Source of the DNA: Pseudomonadota bacterium
GTDB taxonomy: Bacteria; Pseudomonadota; Gammaproteobacteria; Steroidobacterales; Steroidobacteraceae
NCBI GenBank assembly: GCA_021808195.1
Contig: JAKBCE010000117.1
Span: 1-7,406, forward strand
Length of the DNA: 7,406 nucleotides
Direction of reading: 5' to 3'
The translations under genes were made by a program, and so were the position numbers. The notes under the pieces are model-generated. The model had not been told where the DNA came from and made no database searches. It saw only the letters and a list, made by a program, of their open reading frames with translations. Positions 1-5,579 of the stretch are shown piece after piece. Position 1 is the first letter of the stretch, and the number at the start of each line of letters is the position of its first letter.

Positions 1-455
1 AGAATGCCGAATATGATCCCCAGGGCGCGGCGATCAGCTCAGCCTACGTTTCGGCCTTCAACACCTACGTGCGCCAGACGCTGCACTACGGCCAGAACCA
101 GAACTACAAGCCGGAAATTCCGGTGTACAGCAGCTGGGACTACCGCCATCAGCCGCCGGGCGCGAGTCACCCCCTGATCCAGCTGCCGAACGTACTGCCG
201 GATCTGGCCATCGCCATGAAGCGCAATACGGATCTGAAGGTGATGGTCAACGGCGGGTACTTCGACATCTCCACGCCCTTCTACGAAGGCTGGTTCGAGA
301 TGCATCATCTGCAGATCCCGCCGAGCCTTCAGGGCAACATCCAGTATCACTACTACCGGACCGGGCACATGATCTACGTGCACGTCCCTGCGCTGAAGCA
401 GCTGCACCACAACATCGTGGCGTTCATCCGCAGTACCGACAACCTTCCGAAGTAA
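1..455 (+). CDS. S10 family serine carboxypeptidase-like protein, C-terminal part (5' end outside window)
   Basis: This is the last ~150 codons of a peptidase S10 (serine carboxypeptidase) protein, read in the frame beginning at base 3 and ending at TAA 453-455. The family removes C-terminal residues with a Ser-Asp-His triad, and bacterial members are usually ~500 residues and exported. Two triad residues are visible. The Asp lies in NGGYFDISTPF (GAC at 264-266), and the His lies in YYRTGHMIYVH (CAC at 366-368), just before the C-terminus as in the family. The HQPPGA stretch and the MHHLQIP segment are also typical of bacterial S10 proteins. The nucleophilic Ser and any signal peptide lie upstream of the window. 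A GTG at 69 falls inside the conserved domain and is not a start. The gene converges on the kinase gene with about 200 bp between them. Family assignment is confident; substrate is unknown. Confidence 0.92.
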   Translation, partial: NAEYDPQGAAISSAYVSAFNTYVRQTLHYGQNQNYKPEIPVYSSWDYRHQPPGASHPLIQLPNVLPDLAIAMKRNTDLKVMVNGGYFDISTPFYEGWFEMHHLQIPPSLQGNIQYHYYRTGHMIYVHVPALKQLHHNIVAFIRSTDNLPK

Positions 456-471
456 TCGCACCGACAGCGCC

Positions 472-510
472 GGGACCTCGTGCCGCTGGGACCATGCGGC
501 ACGAGGCCCC
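472..510. terminator. Strong hairpin between convergent genes; possible bidirectional terminator without a T tract
   Basis: The arms CCTCGTGCCG (476-485) and CGGCACGAGG (497-506) are perfect inverted complements. The inner C486-G496 pair extends the stem to 11 bp. After one A/C mismatch (475/507), three outer G-C pairs (472-474 with 508-510) lengthen it further. It starts 16 nt past the carboxypeptidase stop and lies downstream of the convergent kinase gene, the expected place for a shared transcript end. No T run follows on either strand, so it is not a classical intrinsic terminator. It could be a Rho-assisted stop or a 3' stabilising structure. The rest of the 456-662 gap shows nothing I can name. 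Confidence 0.45.
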
Positions 511-662
511 TCCGCAGAGACGATCCGCAGCAGGCAGCGCCGGAGTCGGATGGCGAACGCTGCACGGCACGCGAATCCGCCTCGTTCAGGCTCGGCCCGG
601 CACTCCTGTGTTCTGCAGCGGAACCTGCACCGCAGGAGCGCAACGGCTGAACGTACGCACGC

Positions 663-2750
663 TCAGCGGTCCGACCCCATGGGATGAAAGCCGCCGCTGC
701 GCATCCGGTTCGCGCGCGCACGCAGCACCGCATTGACCTCACTGAGCTCGGTCGCCGCCTTGATGCCCTGTGGCCGGTACACCAGCGCCTGCTGGAAATT
801 CGCCTGCGCTTCGTACAGATGCCCGCCGGCGAGCGCCGCTACACCTGCCCGCACCGACTTCTGGTACCCCTGGGTGCCGAACGCCGCGCGCACGCGCAGC
901 AGATCCGCCTTGGCCGGCGCGTAATCCGGCTCACGCGCAACCGCTTGCCGGAAGTCATACATCGCCCGCGAGTACTGCCCGGCGCGCTCCGCACGCCGTC
1001 CGTCGCTCAGCAGCGGCAGCACCGCCCGCACCGCACGCACCCGCCGCTCGCCTTCAGAGGCGACCGTGCTCGCCGCATCGATCCGTCGCGCGAGTGCAAA
1101 TGCGCTCGCAGCTGCGCCCAGGCGTCCCGCAGCGAGCGCGTCGCGTCCGCGCTTCAATTGCTCGGCCAGCATGAGCGGCATCCGATGCTCCAACGCCGTG
1201 AGCCGCGCAGACGCCGCGCGCCACTGCGCCCGGGCGAGCGACGCATCACCGGCCTGCGCGGCACGCTGCGCCGTAACGGCCTCCCGCTTCGCAGCGACGA
1301 AATCCGCCGTGTCCCACTGGGCCGCACCACGTGCCGCGAGCGCCGCAAGGCGCGTGCGGAAGTGCTCCGGCGGTACCAGGGCGCGGACCGCAGGTCCCGC
1401 CGCGTGCACCTTCGCGGGTGCCGCAACACCATCGGCGGCCGCACTCACCGGCGTGGCCGGTTCGGCGGGCGCGCTGCCCTCGACGGAAGACATCACCGCC
1501 GCGACCAGCTGGTGCCACCTGCTTTGGATCTGCGGGCTCGGCTGCCACCGCAGCGCAACCGCCGCAGCACCCACGCCGCACATCACGCCCACGATGAGGT
1601 AGCGCAATCGGCGCGGCCGTGCACGCTGCCACCGGCCCCCGCCGTAGCGGGCCGTGGATCCGGGCGGATACAGCCCATGCAGTGGCGGTACCTCATCAAT
1701 CTCCATGAACGGATTGACCGCTTCGCGCGCCAGCACCGGCTCTGACACCGCGCTCAGCGGCTCCGGTGACGCCACGATGAGCGGCGCCGCGGGCTGCGGC
1801 GCACTGACCGGCCGCACCGCGGGCGGATCACGCGATTCGTGCTCCGCCATCCGCTCGCCCGGCGCCGCCCCGTGCAGCCCCGCAGCGCCGCCCGACAAAT
1901 CTGCGAGTTCGGTCAGATCCAGAGCCAGGGTGGCATTCAAGGTCATCTCGAGCTCTTCGGTGACCTGATGCATCGAGGTCGGCCGCTCGTCGACGTTCTT
2001 CGCGAGCATGCGCATGACCAGCTCGATCAGCTGCACCGGCGTCTGGCGCGCCGGCACGAGCTGTGGCACCGGCCCGTTCTGCACCGCGTCCGCATCGAAG
2101 TTGGGAAAATACGGCGGCCGGCCGGCCAACAGCTCATAGGCCATGGCGCCGAGCCCATACATGTCGTCCGCGGGGCTCGCCGGCTCACCGCGCAATTGAC
2201 CGGGACTCGCGGTGAAGGGCGAACCGCCCCACGCACGCGTCACGGCCTGCTCGGCACCGGACCCGGGCAGCACGGCGGCCACCCCGAAATCCGCGAGCTT
2301 CGCTCTGCCGCTGCTGTCGAAGAGCACATTGCCCGGCTTCAGATCGCGGTGCACCACACCGCGCGCATGGGCATAGCCGAGTGCAGTGGCGACCTCGAGC
2401 AGTACCGGGACGATCTCGAGGTATCCCTTGCCGCGCAACCGCGCGAGCGTGCCCCCGTCCGCGAGCTCCATCGGCAGCACGACGCAACCGTCCAGGCGCT
2501 CCGGTGGAAGCACCCGCAGAATGCCCGGATGGCGCAACAACGCCGACGCGGCGTACTCCCGCTCGAGCGCCGCCCAGGCCTTCGGCGAGCGCGCCGCGGT
2601 CGGGGAGAGAATCTTCAGCGCCAGGTCCACGTCCGCAGTCTCATCGCTGACGCGCCAGACCTCGCTCTGTCCGCCAACCCCGAGCCGCTCGATCAACGTG
2701 TAGCGGCCGACGTGCCTCGGCTGAACCACTGCCTGAACCTGCGACATCAT
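663..2750 (-). CDS. Membrane-anchored eukaryotic-like Ser/Thr protein kinase with C-terminal TPR-like repeat region
   Basis: A 695-residue Hanks-type kinase. Catalytic residues are present: Gly-rich loop 24-31 (GVGGQSEV), Lys46 (ALKIL), helix-C Glu65, the HRDLKPGN loop 134-141 with Asp136 and Asn141, DFG 154-156, Asp196 of helix F, and Arg256 (DERPTS). It should therefore phosphorylate Ser/Thr on cytoplasmic proteins. Two positions are unusual: Ser29 replaces the third loop Gly, and the SPE/APE motif reads SPG (182-184), losing the Glu that normally pairs with Arg256. A Pro/Ala-rich juxtamembrane linker (~285-380) leads to a basic patch and one membrane segment (~383-401). The ~290-residue remainder is predicted periplasmic and Ala-rich helical. 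It includes TPR-like units, for example GQYSRAMYDFRQAVAREPDY (591-610) and GHLYEAQANFQQALVYRP (643-660), which suggest protein binding or sensing. Two adjacent ATGs begin the frame. The AGGAGG at 2753-2758 is 2 nt from the first and 5 nt from the second, so 2747 may be the real start. The gene appears monocistronic. Substrates are unknown. Confidence 0.93.
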   Translation of the reverse strand: MMSQVQAVVQPRHVGRYTLIERLGVGGQSEVWRVSDETADVDLALKILSPTAARSPKAWAALEREYAASALLRHPGILRVLPPERLDGCVVLPMELADGGTLARLRGKGYLEIVPVLLEVATALGYAHARGVVHRDLKPGNVLFDSSGRAKLADFGVAAVLPGSGAEQAVTRAWGGSPFTASPGQLRGEPASPADDMYGLGAMAYELLAGRPPYFPNFDADAVQNGPVPQLVPARQTPVQLIELVMRMLAKNVDERPTSMHQVTEELEMTLNATLALDLTELADLSGGAAGLHGAAPGERMAEHESRDPPAVRPVSAPQPAAPLIVASPEPLSAVSEPVLAREAVNPFMEIDEVPPLHGLYPPGSTARYGGGRWQRARPRRLRYLIVGVMCGVGAAAVALRWQPSPQIQSRWHQLVAAVMSSVEGSAPAEPATPVSAAADGVAAPAKVHAAGPAVRALVPPEHFRTRLAALAARGAAQWDTADFVAAKREAVTAQRAAQAGDASLARAQWRAASARLTALEHRMPLMLAEQLKRGRDALAAGRLGAAASAFALARRIDAASTVASEGERRVRAVRAVLPLLSDGRRAERAGQYSRAMYDFRQAVAREPDYAPAKADLLRVRAAFGTQGYQKSVRAGVAALAGGHLYEAQANFQQALVYRPQGIKAATELSEVNAVLRARANRMRSGGFHPMGSDR

Positions 2751-2752
2751 TC

Positions 2753-2758
2753 CCTCCT
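2753..2758 (-). promoter_or_regulatory. Ribosome binding site of the kinase gene
   Basis: A perfect AGGAGG on the - strand lies immediately before the tandem ATG ATG. The spacing is 2 nt to the first ATG (2750) and 5 nt to the second (2747). The spacing favours the second ATG, giving a 694-residue product starting MSQVQ. Confidence 0.8.
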
Positions 2759-2923
2759 GCGATGTACTCGCGCGGTCGACTTCACGATCTTCCCGTCTCG
2801 CCTAACGCCCGAGCATCAGACTCTAGCACCGTTGAGTATCGATTCGCGAATGTCGCCGATCCCCAACGACTCGAAATTGAAACATTCATTTCGCACCGCA
2901 GCGCTGCGCCCACAAAACAAGTG

Positions 2924-2939
2924 CGTGTTACCTAACACG
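2924..2939. promoter_or_regulatory. 16-bp palindrome CGTGTTA-CC-TAACACG, candidate repressor or activator site
   Basis: Two perfect 7-bp arms are separated by 2 bp. The site is AT-richer than its surroundings and lies about 175 bp upstream of the kinase start, in a spacer with no gene. The size and symmetry fit a site for a dimeric helix-turn-helix regulator. Which regulator binds is unknown, and no promoter elements are clear enough to say whether it would block or activate. Confidence 0.45.
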
Positions 2940-3226
2940 ACATCCGTGAACCGCATATCCGGCCCGTTCCGTCACTCGCCGCAACCTGATTTCGACGCCG
3001 TCTTCCCGCGCACACGCCGCACAGCGGACATACGTGTGCCATCGTGACGCTGAATTCATCCTGAACACCCGGCACTCCGGGGCGAGACGCTCTCACCGTC
3101 ACACGCGATCCATTGTGCATTGACCCGCACAGCACGATACGCCGCGACGACGCCCCACGAGCGGCGCTGAACCCGCACTACGTGCGAACACACCATGACA
3201 GACCGGGAAAGACGGCGGCGCCGTCC

Positions 3227-3261
3227 AAAAAAGGACCGGGACACCTCCGTGTCTCCCGGTC
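3227..3261 (-). terminator. Rho-independent terminator of the PEP-CTERM protein gene
   Basis: On the - strand the arm GACCGGGA (3254-3261) pairs with TCCCGGTC (3234-3241). The inner CAC/GTG arms (3249-3251 with 3242-3244) continue the stem past a 2-nt bulge. The stem is followed by one more base and then six T's (3227-3232). It begins 17 nt after the stop codon at 3279. This is a textbook intrinsic terminator, and it separates the PEP-CTERM gene from the kinase gene. Confidence 0.92.
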
Positions 3262-3278
3262 ACCAGCGTCGGGAACAC

Positions 3279-4049
3279 TCAGCTCAGATGAGGCCGAGCC
3301 CGACGACGCACGAACAACACCAGACCCAGCAGACCGGCACCGAACAGTGCCAGCGTGCCCGGCTCGGGCAGCGCCGTGCCCGAGCCGGAGCCCCCGGGCG
3401 GCAGCCCGGCCTGGGCGAATGCGAGAATGTCGATGCCATTGCCGGCCCGGCCTCCGAGGCCGTTGGTCGCCAGATCCGAGAACAGCGACTGATGACTGTT
3501 CTCGCTGTACATGAACGACAGCCGGTAGGTGTTGCCCACGCTGGTCGCGACGCTCTGGGAGAGCGCGTCGTAGGCCATCATGGACCCGTCGTACCAGCAG
3601 TTGCCGCTGCTGAACCCGGCGCAGGCGAAAGACGAGTCACTCAGCTGGCCGGAGAACGTCGCGCCGTAATTGTTGGCGTAATTCCAGCCGGTCGGCGCGA
3701 GCTGTCCGGAGGAGTCCATGTACGAGCCGCCCGAGAAGTCTCCGTTGGCGAGCAGATTGACGCTCGTTCCGGTGGTCATGTCGACCAGCGACACATCACC
3801 GAAGGAGATGTAGGCCGGATCGTCGCGGAACGCGAAGGTGATTGCGGTATTCGCGAGCGAGGCATTGAAGTCCACTGACTCCGATACCGGCTTGCCGTGA
3901 TTGATCATCTGTCCGTTCAGATCGAGAATCGCCCCACTCGGAGGCGGGTCGTTGATCGCCGTGGCGTGTGCCGTGCCGATGGCCAGCACGAGCGCCACCG
4001 GAAGGATGCCGGCTGCGCGGCAGCCGATTTTCCCAAGTTTAGAACGCAT
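3279..4049 (-). CDS. Secreted PEP-CTERM sorting domain protein (exosortase substrate)
   Basis: A 256-residue protein built as signal peptide, extracellular domain and PEP-CTERM tail. The signal peptide has a basic start (MRSKLGKIGCR), a hydrophobic core, and a likely AHA cleavage site after residue 29. The tail matches the tripartite sorting signal: PEP at 228-230 (ALPEPGTLALFGAG), a hydrophobic helix ~232-247, and a terminal Arg cluster (VRRRARP). Such tails are recognised by exosortase, which is usually encoded with exopolysaccharide genes; none is visible here. The middle (NLLANGDFSGG at 98-108, PTGW at 119-122, and NTYRLSFMYSE at 173-183) resembles the beta-sandwich carbohydrate-binding-like domains common in PEP-CTERM proteins. 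That likeness is an inference, and no ligand can be named. AAGGAG (4059-4064) lies 9 nt before the ATG. The gene stands alone, with its own terminator and a sigma-54-type promoter about 110 nt upstream of the start. Confidence 0.93.
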   Translation of the reverse strand: MRSKLGKIGCRAAGILPVALVLAIGTAHATAINDPPPSGAILDLNGQMINHGKPVSESVDFNASLANTAITFAFRDDPAYISFGDVSLVDMTTGTSVNLLANGDFSGGSYMDSSGQLAPTGWNYANNYGATFSGQLSDSSFACAGFSSGNCWYDGSMMAYDALSQSVATSVGNTYRLSFMYSENSHQSLFSDLATNGLGGRAGNGIDILAFAQAGLPPGGSGSGTALPEPGTLALFGAGLLGLVLFVRRRARPHLS

Positions 4050-4058
4050 CGTCGCTTT

Positions 4059-4064
4059 CTCCTT
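4059..4064 (-). promoter_or_regulatory. Ribosome binding site of the PEP-CTERM gene
   Basis: AAGGAG on the - strand, 9 nt before the ATG at 4049. It supports this start, which also gives a proper signal peptide. Confidence 0.8.
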
Positions 4065-4158
4065 ATCCGGCCGGCCCAGGTCCAGTCCTGTACGGCGCGG
4101 TGAATCGCGTCACTTCGTTTCCGCCCAGCCAGTACCGCGGGCGGCCCGCGCTCCCCGA

Positions 4159-4174
4159 AGCAATATCCATGCCC
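4159..4174 (-). promoter_or_regulatory. Sigma-54 (RpoN) promoter for the PEP-CTERM gene
   Basis: The - strand reads GGGCATGGATATTGCT. Against the RpoN consensus TGGCAYRNNNNTTGCW it matches every defined base except the first (G for T). The invariant GG (-24) and GC (-12) are exactly 10 bp apart. Transcription would begin near 4148, giving a leader of roughly 100 nt ahead of the PEP-CTERM start. Many PEP-CTERM genes are known to depend on RpoN and the PrsK/PrsR two-component pair, so motif and gene type agree. The match was found by eye and has not been scored against background. Confidence 0.72.
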
Positions 4175-4300
4175 ACCTGCGACTAAATTAAGTAAAACAT
4201 CAACTTGAGACGAATTCCCTCCCCGGTTCTCTGGATGTTGTATTTATTTTCGACAGATTGCTCATCACTTCTCGTCTTTGATTCCAACACATGACAACGA

Positions 4301-4320
4301 CTGTCTACTCTCACCGACAG
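4301..4320. repeat. Inverted repeat CTGTC-N10-GACAG, possible activator site
   Basis: CTGTC (4301-4305) and GACAG (4316-4320) are inverted across 10 bp. The right arm is one of four CGACAG copies in this region (4251-4256, 4315-4320, 4367-4372, 4400-4405). The site lies about 130 bp upstream of the sigma-54 -24 element, a usual distance for a bacterial enhancer-binding protein. The function is inferred from position and symmetry only. Confidence 0.35.
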
Positions 4321-4361
4321 ATTCTCCGATGAGTTGGCTCGCAGCCGGGTCCTGATCGCCA

Positions 4362-4405
4362 GACGGCGACAGCGCACACACGCGATCGTCCCCTGACGGC
4401 GACAG
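4362..4405. repeat. Direct repeat pair GACGGCGACAG, 33 bp apart
   Basis: GACGGCGACAG occurs at 4362-4372 and 4395-4405, an identical 11-mer twice. Each copy is preceded by a GATCG word (4354-4358 and 4384-4388). The 33-bp spacing is about three helical turns, placing both copies on the same DNA face, as is common for cooperative activator binding. The pair lies ~190-230 bp upstream of the sigma-54 promoter. Confidence 0.45.
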
Positions 4406-4428
4406 AATTCTCCCGTGTTTGAATTTGC

Positions 4429-4465
4429 GCGTCTGTGTCTTCAGACGCATGTGTCATCGCGACAC
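4429..4465. repeat. Two adjacent inverted repeats: GCGTCTG-N6-CAGACGC and GTGTC-N5-GACAC
   Basis: GCGTCTG (4429-4435) pairs with CAGACGC (4442-4448) across 6 nt. Immediately after it, GTGTC (4451-4455) pairs with GACAC (4461-4465) across 5 nt. A third GCGTCTG copy lies at 4486-4492. They could be DNA-binding sites in the enhancer region, or small RNA hairpins if the region is transcribed. No T tract follows. Confidence 0.4.
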
Positions 4466-4649
4466 TTTCGGGTCCGGCATCGCTCGCGTCTGATTGTAAT
4501 TTTTCTCGACGTCTGGCAGCCCTGCACTGCCTTCGTCACGGCGCCCTTTACCTGCCTCGGCACTGCGGGCACGCCCGCGCGGCGCGAGTCGATCACTCTC
4601 GACACCTCACGTCAGCGGCACACGCGATGCTGCCGAGGCGAGCCGCAGC

Positions 4650-5273
4650 TCAGGGTTTGGCGGGCCGCAGCGACCACAGTGCGGCCAGCCACAGCGTGAT
4701 GCCGGCGATCACACTGCCAACGGGCGCCGCGGGTCCCGCAGCGCTCGCATACGGATAGACCACGGCCGTAGCGATCAGGACGGCTCCGGTCAACCCGTGG
4801 GGGCGGTAGCGAAACACACGCGCCAGGGGCAGAAAATGCAGGCCCACCACGAGCATGATCGCCGGCACGATCCACACGCCGAGCGCGAGCCCGTGCAGCA
4901 CGAGAACGACCATCACCACGGCGATCCATTGAACCGCGTTGATCCTGCGGAACTGACGCCTCATGCGCTGTGACTCGGGGGTGTCACGCAGAGCGTGCAT
5001 CGCGCCACGCCGGGCCCGAACGACCCGCAGCGCGGACCCAAAGAGCAGGAGTGCGACCACGAGCACCACGGCTATCGGGGCCCACGTCTGTCCGTGCGCG
5101 AGCTGGTAGGCGATGAGCAGCCATAGGGCCCCGAAAATCGCAAAGAACATCGCGCCGATGGCGAGCCCGCCCCGCCTGGCGCGCTGCGCGGTCGCCGGGG
5201 AGATCGGGCCGGATGACCCACCCATGACGTGCGAATGCGATCGCTCTGCGGTCAGTGAAGGTGTAGGACTCAT
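4650..5273 (-). CDS. Six-pass integral membrane protein of unknown function
   Basis: A 207-residue protein starting MSPTPSLTAERS. Hydrophobic segments at about 36-57, 64-84, 111-131, 133-153, 160-178 and 183-202 predict six membrane helices. A polar, basic loop (~85-110, RARRGAMHALRDTPESQRMRRQFRR) lies between helices 2 and 3. The motif LVVGLHFLPLARVF (141-154) recalls small uncharacterised bacterial membrane proteins of the DUF7010 kind; I recognise the look, not a function. The frame is open to an ATG at 5408, but that extension is polar, unlike a membrane protein start, and runs through an inverted repeat. The ATG at 5273 has GGAG 6 nt upstream, so it is preferred. The gene is divergent from the small gene at 5580. 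No partner or substrate can be named. Confidence 0.78.
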   Translation of the reverse strand: MSPTPSLTAERSHSHVMGGSSGPISPATAQRARRGGLAIGAMFFAIFGALWLLIAYQLAHGQTWAPIAVVLVVALLLFGSALRVVRARRGAMHALRDTPESQRMRRQFRRINAVQWIAVVMVVLVLHGLALGVWIVPAIMLVVGLHFLPLARVFRYRPHGLTGAVLIATAVVYPYASAAGPAAPVGSVIAGITLWLAALWSLRPAKP

Positions 5274-5279
5274 GGCGCG

Positions 5280-5283
5280 CTCC
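5280..5283 (-). promoter_or_regulatory. Ribosome binding site deciding the membrane protein start
   Basis: GGAG on the - strand, 6 nt before the ATG at 5273. It favours this start over the in-frame ATG at 5408. Confidence 0.65.
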
Positions 5284-5303
5284 AGAGAGATTCTGGGTCG
5301 GAA

Positions 5304-5347
5304 GCCTATGCCCGTGACCGGGCCCGGCACAGTCACGGGCATCAGGC
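5304..5347. repeat. Long inverted repeat in the divergent control region
   Basis: ATGCCCGTGAC (5308-5318) and GTCACGGGCAT (5332-5342) are perfect 11-bp inverted complements. Outer GCC/GGC arms (5304-5306 with 5345-5347) extend the stem beyond a small internal loop. The spacer contains the palindrome CCGGGCCCGG (5318-5327). On the - strand it would sit in the 5' leader of the membrane protein gene, ~20 nt before its ribosome binding site, so it could form a leader hairpin affecting translation. It could equally be a DNA-binding site. On the + strand only ATTTT follows, which is too weak for a terminator. Confidence 0.55.
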
Positions 5348-5355
5348 ATTTTGAG

Positions 5356-5367
5356 TGACATCTGTCA
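5356..5367. promoter_or_regulatory. Palindrome TGACA-TC-TGTCA, candidate operator
   Basis: 5-bp arms TGACA (5356-5360) and TGTCA (5363-5367) flank a 2-bp centre. It lies between the divergent membrane protein and YCII/sigma chimera genes, next to the long inverted repeat. The half-site resembles the TGTC/GACA words upstream of the PEP-CTERM promoter, but whether the same regulator is involved is speculative. Confidence 0.35.
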
Positions 5368-5567
5368 TCGACCCCGGGGGAGTGCGCCGGCCGGCGTTTC
5401 AGCGCCATCCCCTGACACCCTGTGCCGGAAACGGCCTACGGGCCCCCGCGGGGTGCGCGGAGGCGGCCGGGCACCGACCGGGGCCGCGCAGCGAAGCGTG
5501 ATCCGTGTCGCGACGCTGTCGATCCGGACCTGTCCCGTTCGTCGTCTGAATCAGATCACACTCAACC

Positions 5568-5572
5568 GAAGG
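5568..5572 (+). promoter_or_regulatory. Ribosome binding site of the YCII/sigma chimera gene
   Basis: GAAGG lies 7 nt before the ATG at 5580. It shows that the translation start of the original YCII-type gene has been kept. Confidence 0.65.
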
Positions 5573-5579
5573 CGCTGCC

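Larger units (their letters stand above)
2751..3226. other. Intergenic region upstream of the kinase gene, no convincing gene
   Basis: This spacer of about 475 bp must hold the kinase promoter. I see no strong sigma-70 -35/-10 pair on the - strand. It contains a 16-bp palindrome (2924-2939), a 10-bp palindrome ATTCGCGAAT (2842-2851), and a small hairpin GACGGC-GGC-GCCGTC (3211-3225) just past the terminator of the PEP-CTERM gene. Short open frames occur on both strands, but none has a recognisable protein family or a good ribosome binding site. Confidence 0.6.
4175..4649. other. Long non-coding region upstream of the sigma-54 promoter, candidate enhancer region
   Basis: No convincing gene. 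The first ~75 bp (4181-4255) is much richer in A and T than the rest of the window and could be a bend or IHF-type region, though I found no clean IHF consensus. From 4251 to about 4465 the sequence carries repeated GACAG/CTGTC and GACAC/GTGTC words, described separately. The part from 4466 to 4649 holds weak hairpins, for example GTCGA-N6-TCGAC at 4588-4603. It must also contain the transcript end of the membrane protein gene, but I see no U-tract terminator there. Confidence 0.5.
5274..5579. other. Divergent intergenic control region
   Basis: About 306 bp separate the - strand membrane protein gene from the + strand chimera gene. It holds the inverted repeat at 5304-5347, the palindrome at 5356-5367, a GTCGCGAC palindrome (5507-5514) and very GC-rich sequence between 5425 and 5490. 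Promoters for both genes should lie here, but no clear -35/-10 pair stands out. Confidence 0.5.

Noticed and set aside
684..1745. Long + strand open frame (353 codons) opposite the kinase gene
   Set aside because: It is antisense to a gene with clear kinase and repeat motifs. Its translation is Arg/Pro/His-rich low-complexity, typical of shadow frames in GC-rich DNA.
1839..3047. 402-codon + strand open frame across the kinase N-terminal half and spacer
   Set aside because: It is antisense to the kinase catalytic domain, has no family features, and is Arg/His-rich throughout.
2932..3135. 67-codon - strand frame with a CPLCGVC stretch in the spacer
   Set aside because: The Cys motif is suggestive of metal binding, but I see no good ribosome binding site or family match, and it overlaps the palindrome region. 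Not enough to call a gene.
3195..3878. 227-codon + strand frame opposite the PEP-CTERM gene
   Set aside because: It is antisense to a gene with signal peptide, sorting tail, RBS, promoter and terminator, and its own product is Arg/Gly/Glu-rich without features.
4183..4450. Two overlapping - strand frames of 61 and 64 codons upstream of the PEP-CTERM gene
   Set aside because: They overlap each other and the repeat cluster, one ends next to the sigma-54 promoter, and neither has a ribosome binding site or family features.
4565..4578. GCGGGC-AC-GCCCGC downstream of the membrane protein gene as a terminator
   Set aside because: The 2-nt loop is too tight without losing a pair, no U tract follows on the - strand, and such GC palindromes are expected by chance here.
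5274..5408. 45-codon N-terminal extension of the membrane protein gene to the ATG at 5408
   Set aside because: The ATG at 5273 has a well-spaced GGAG. The extension is unlike a membrane protein start and would translate the inverted repeat.
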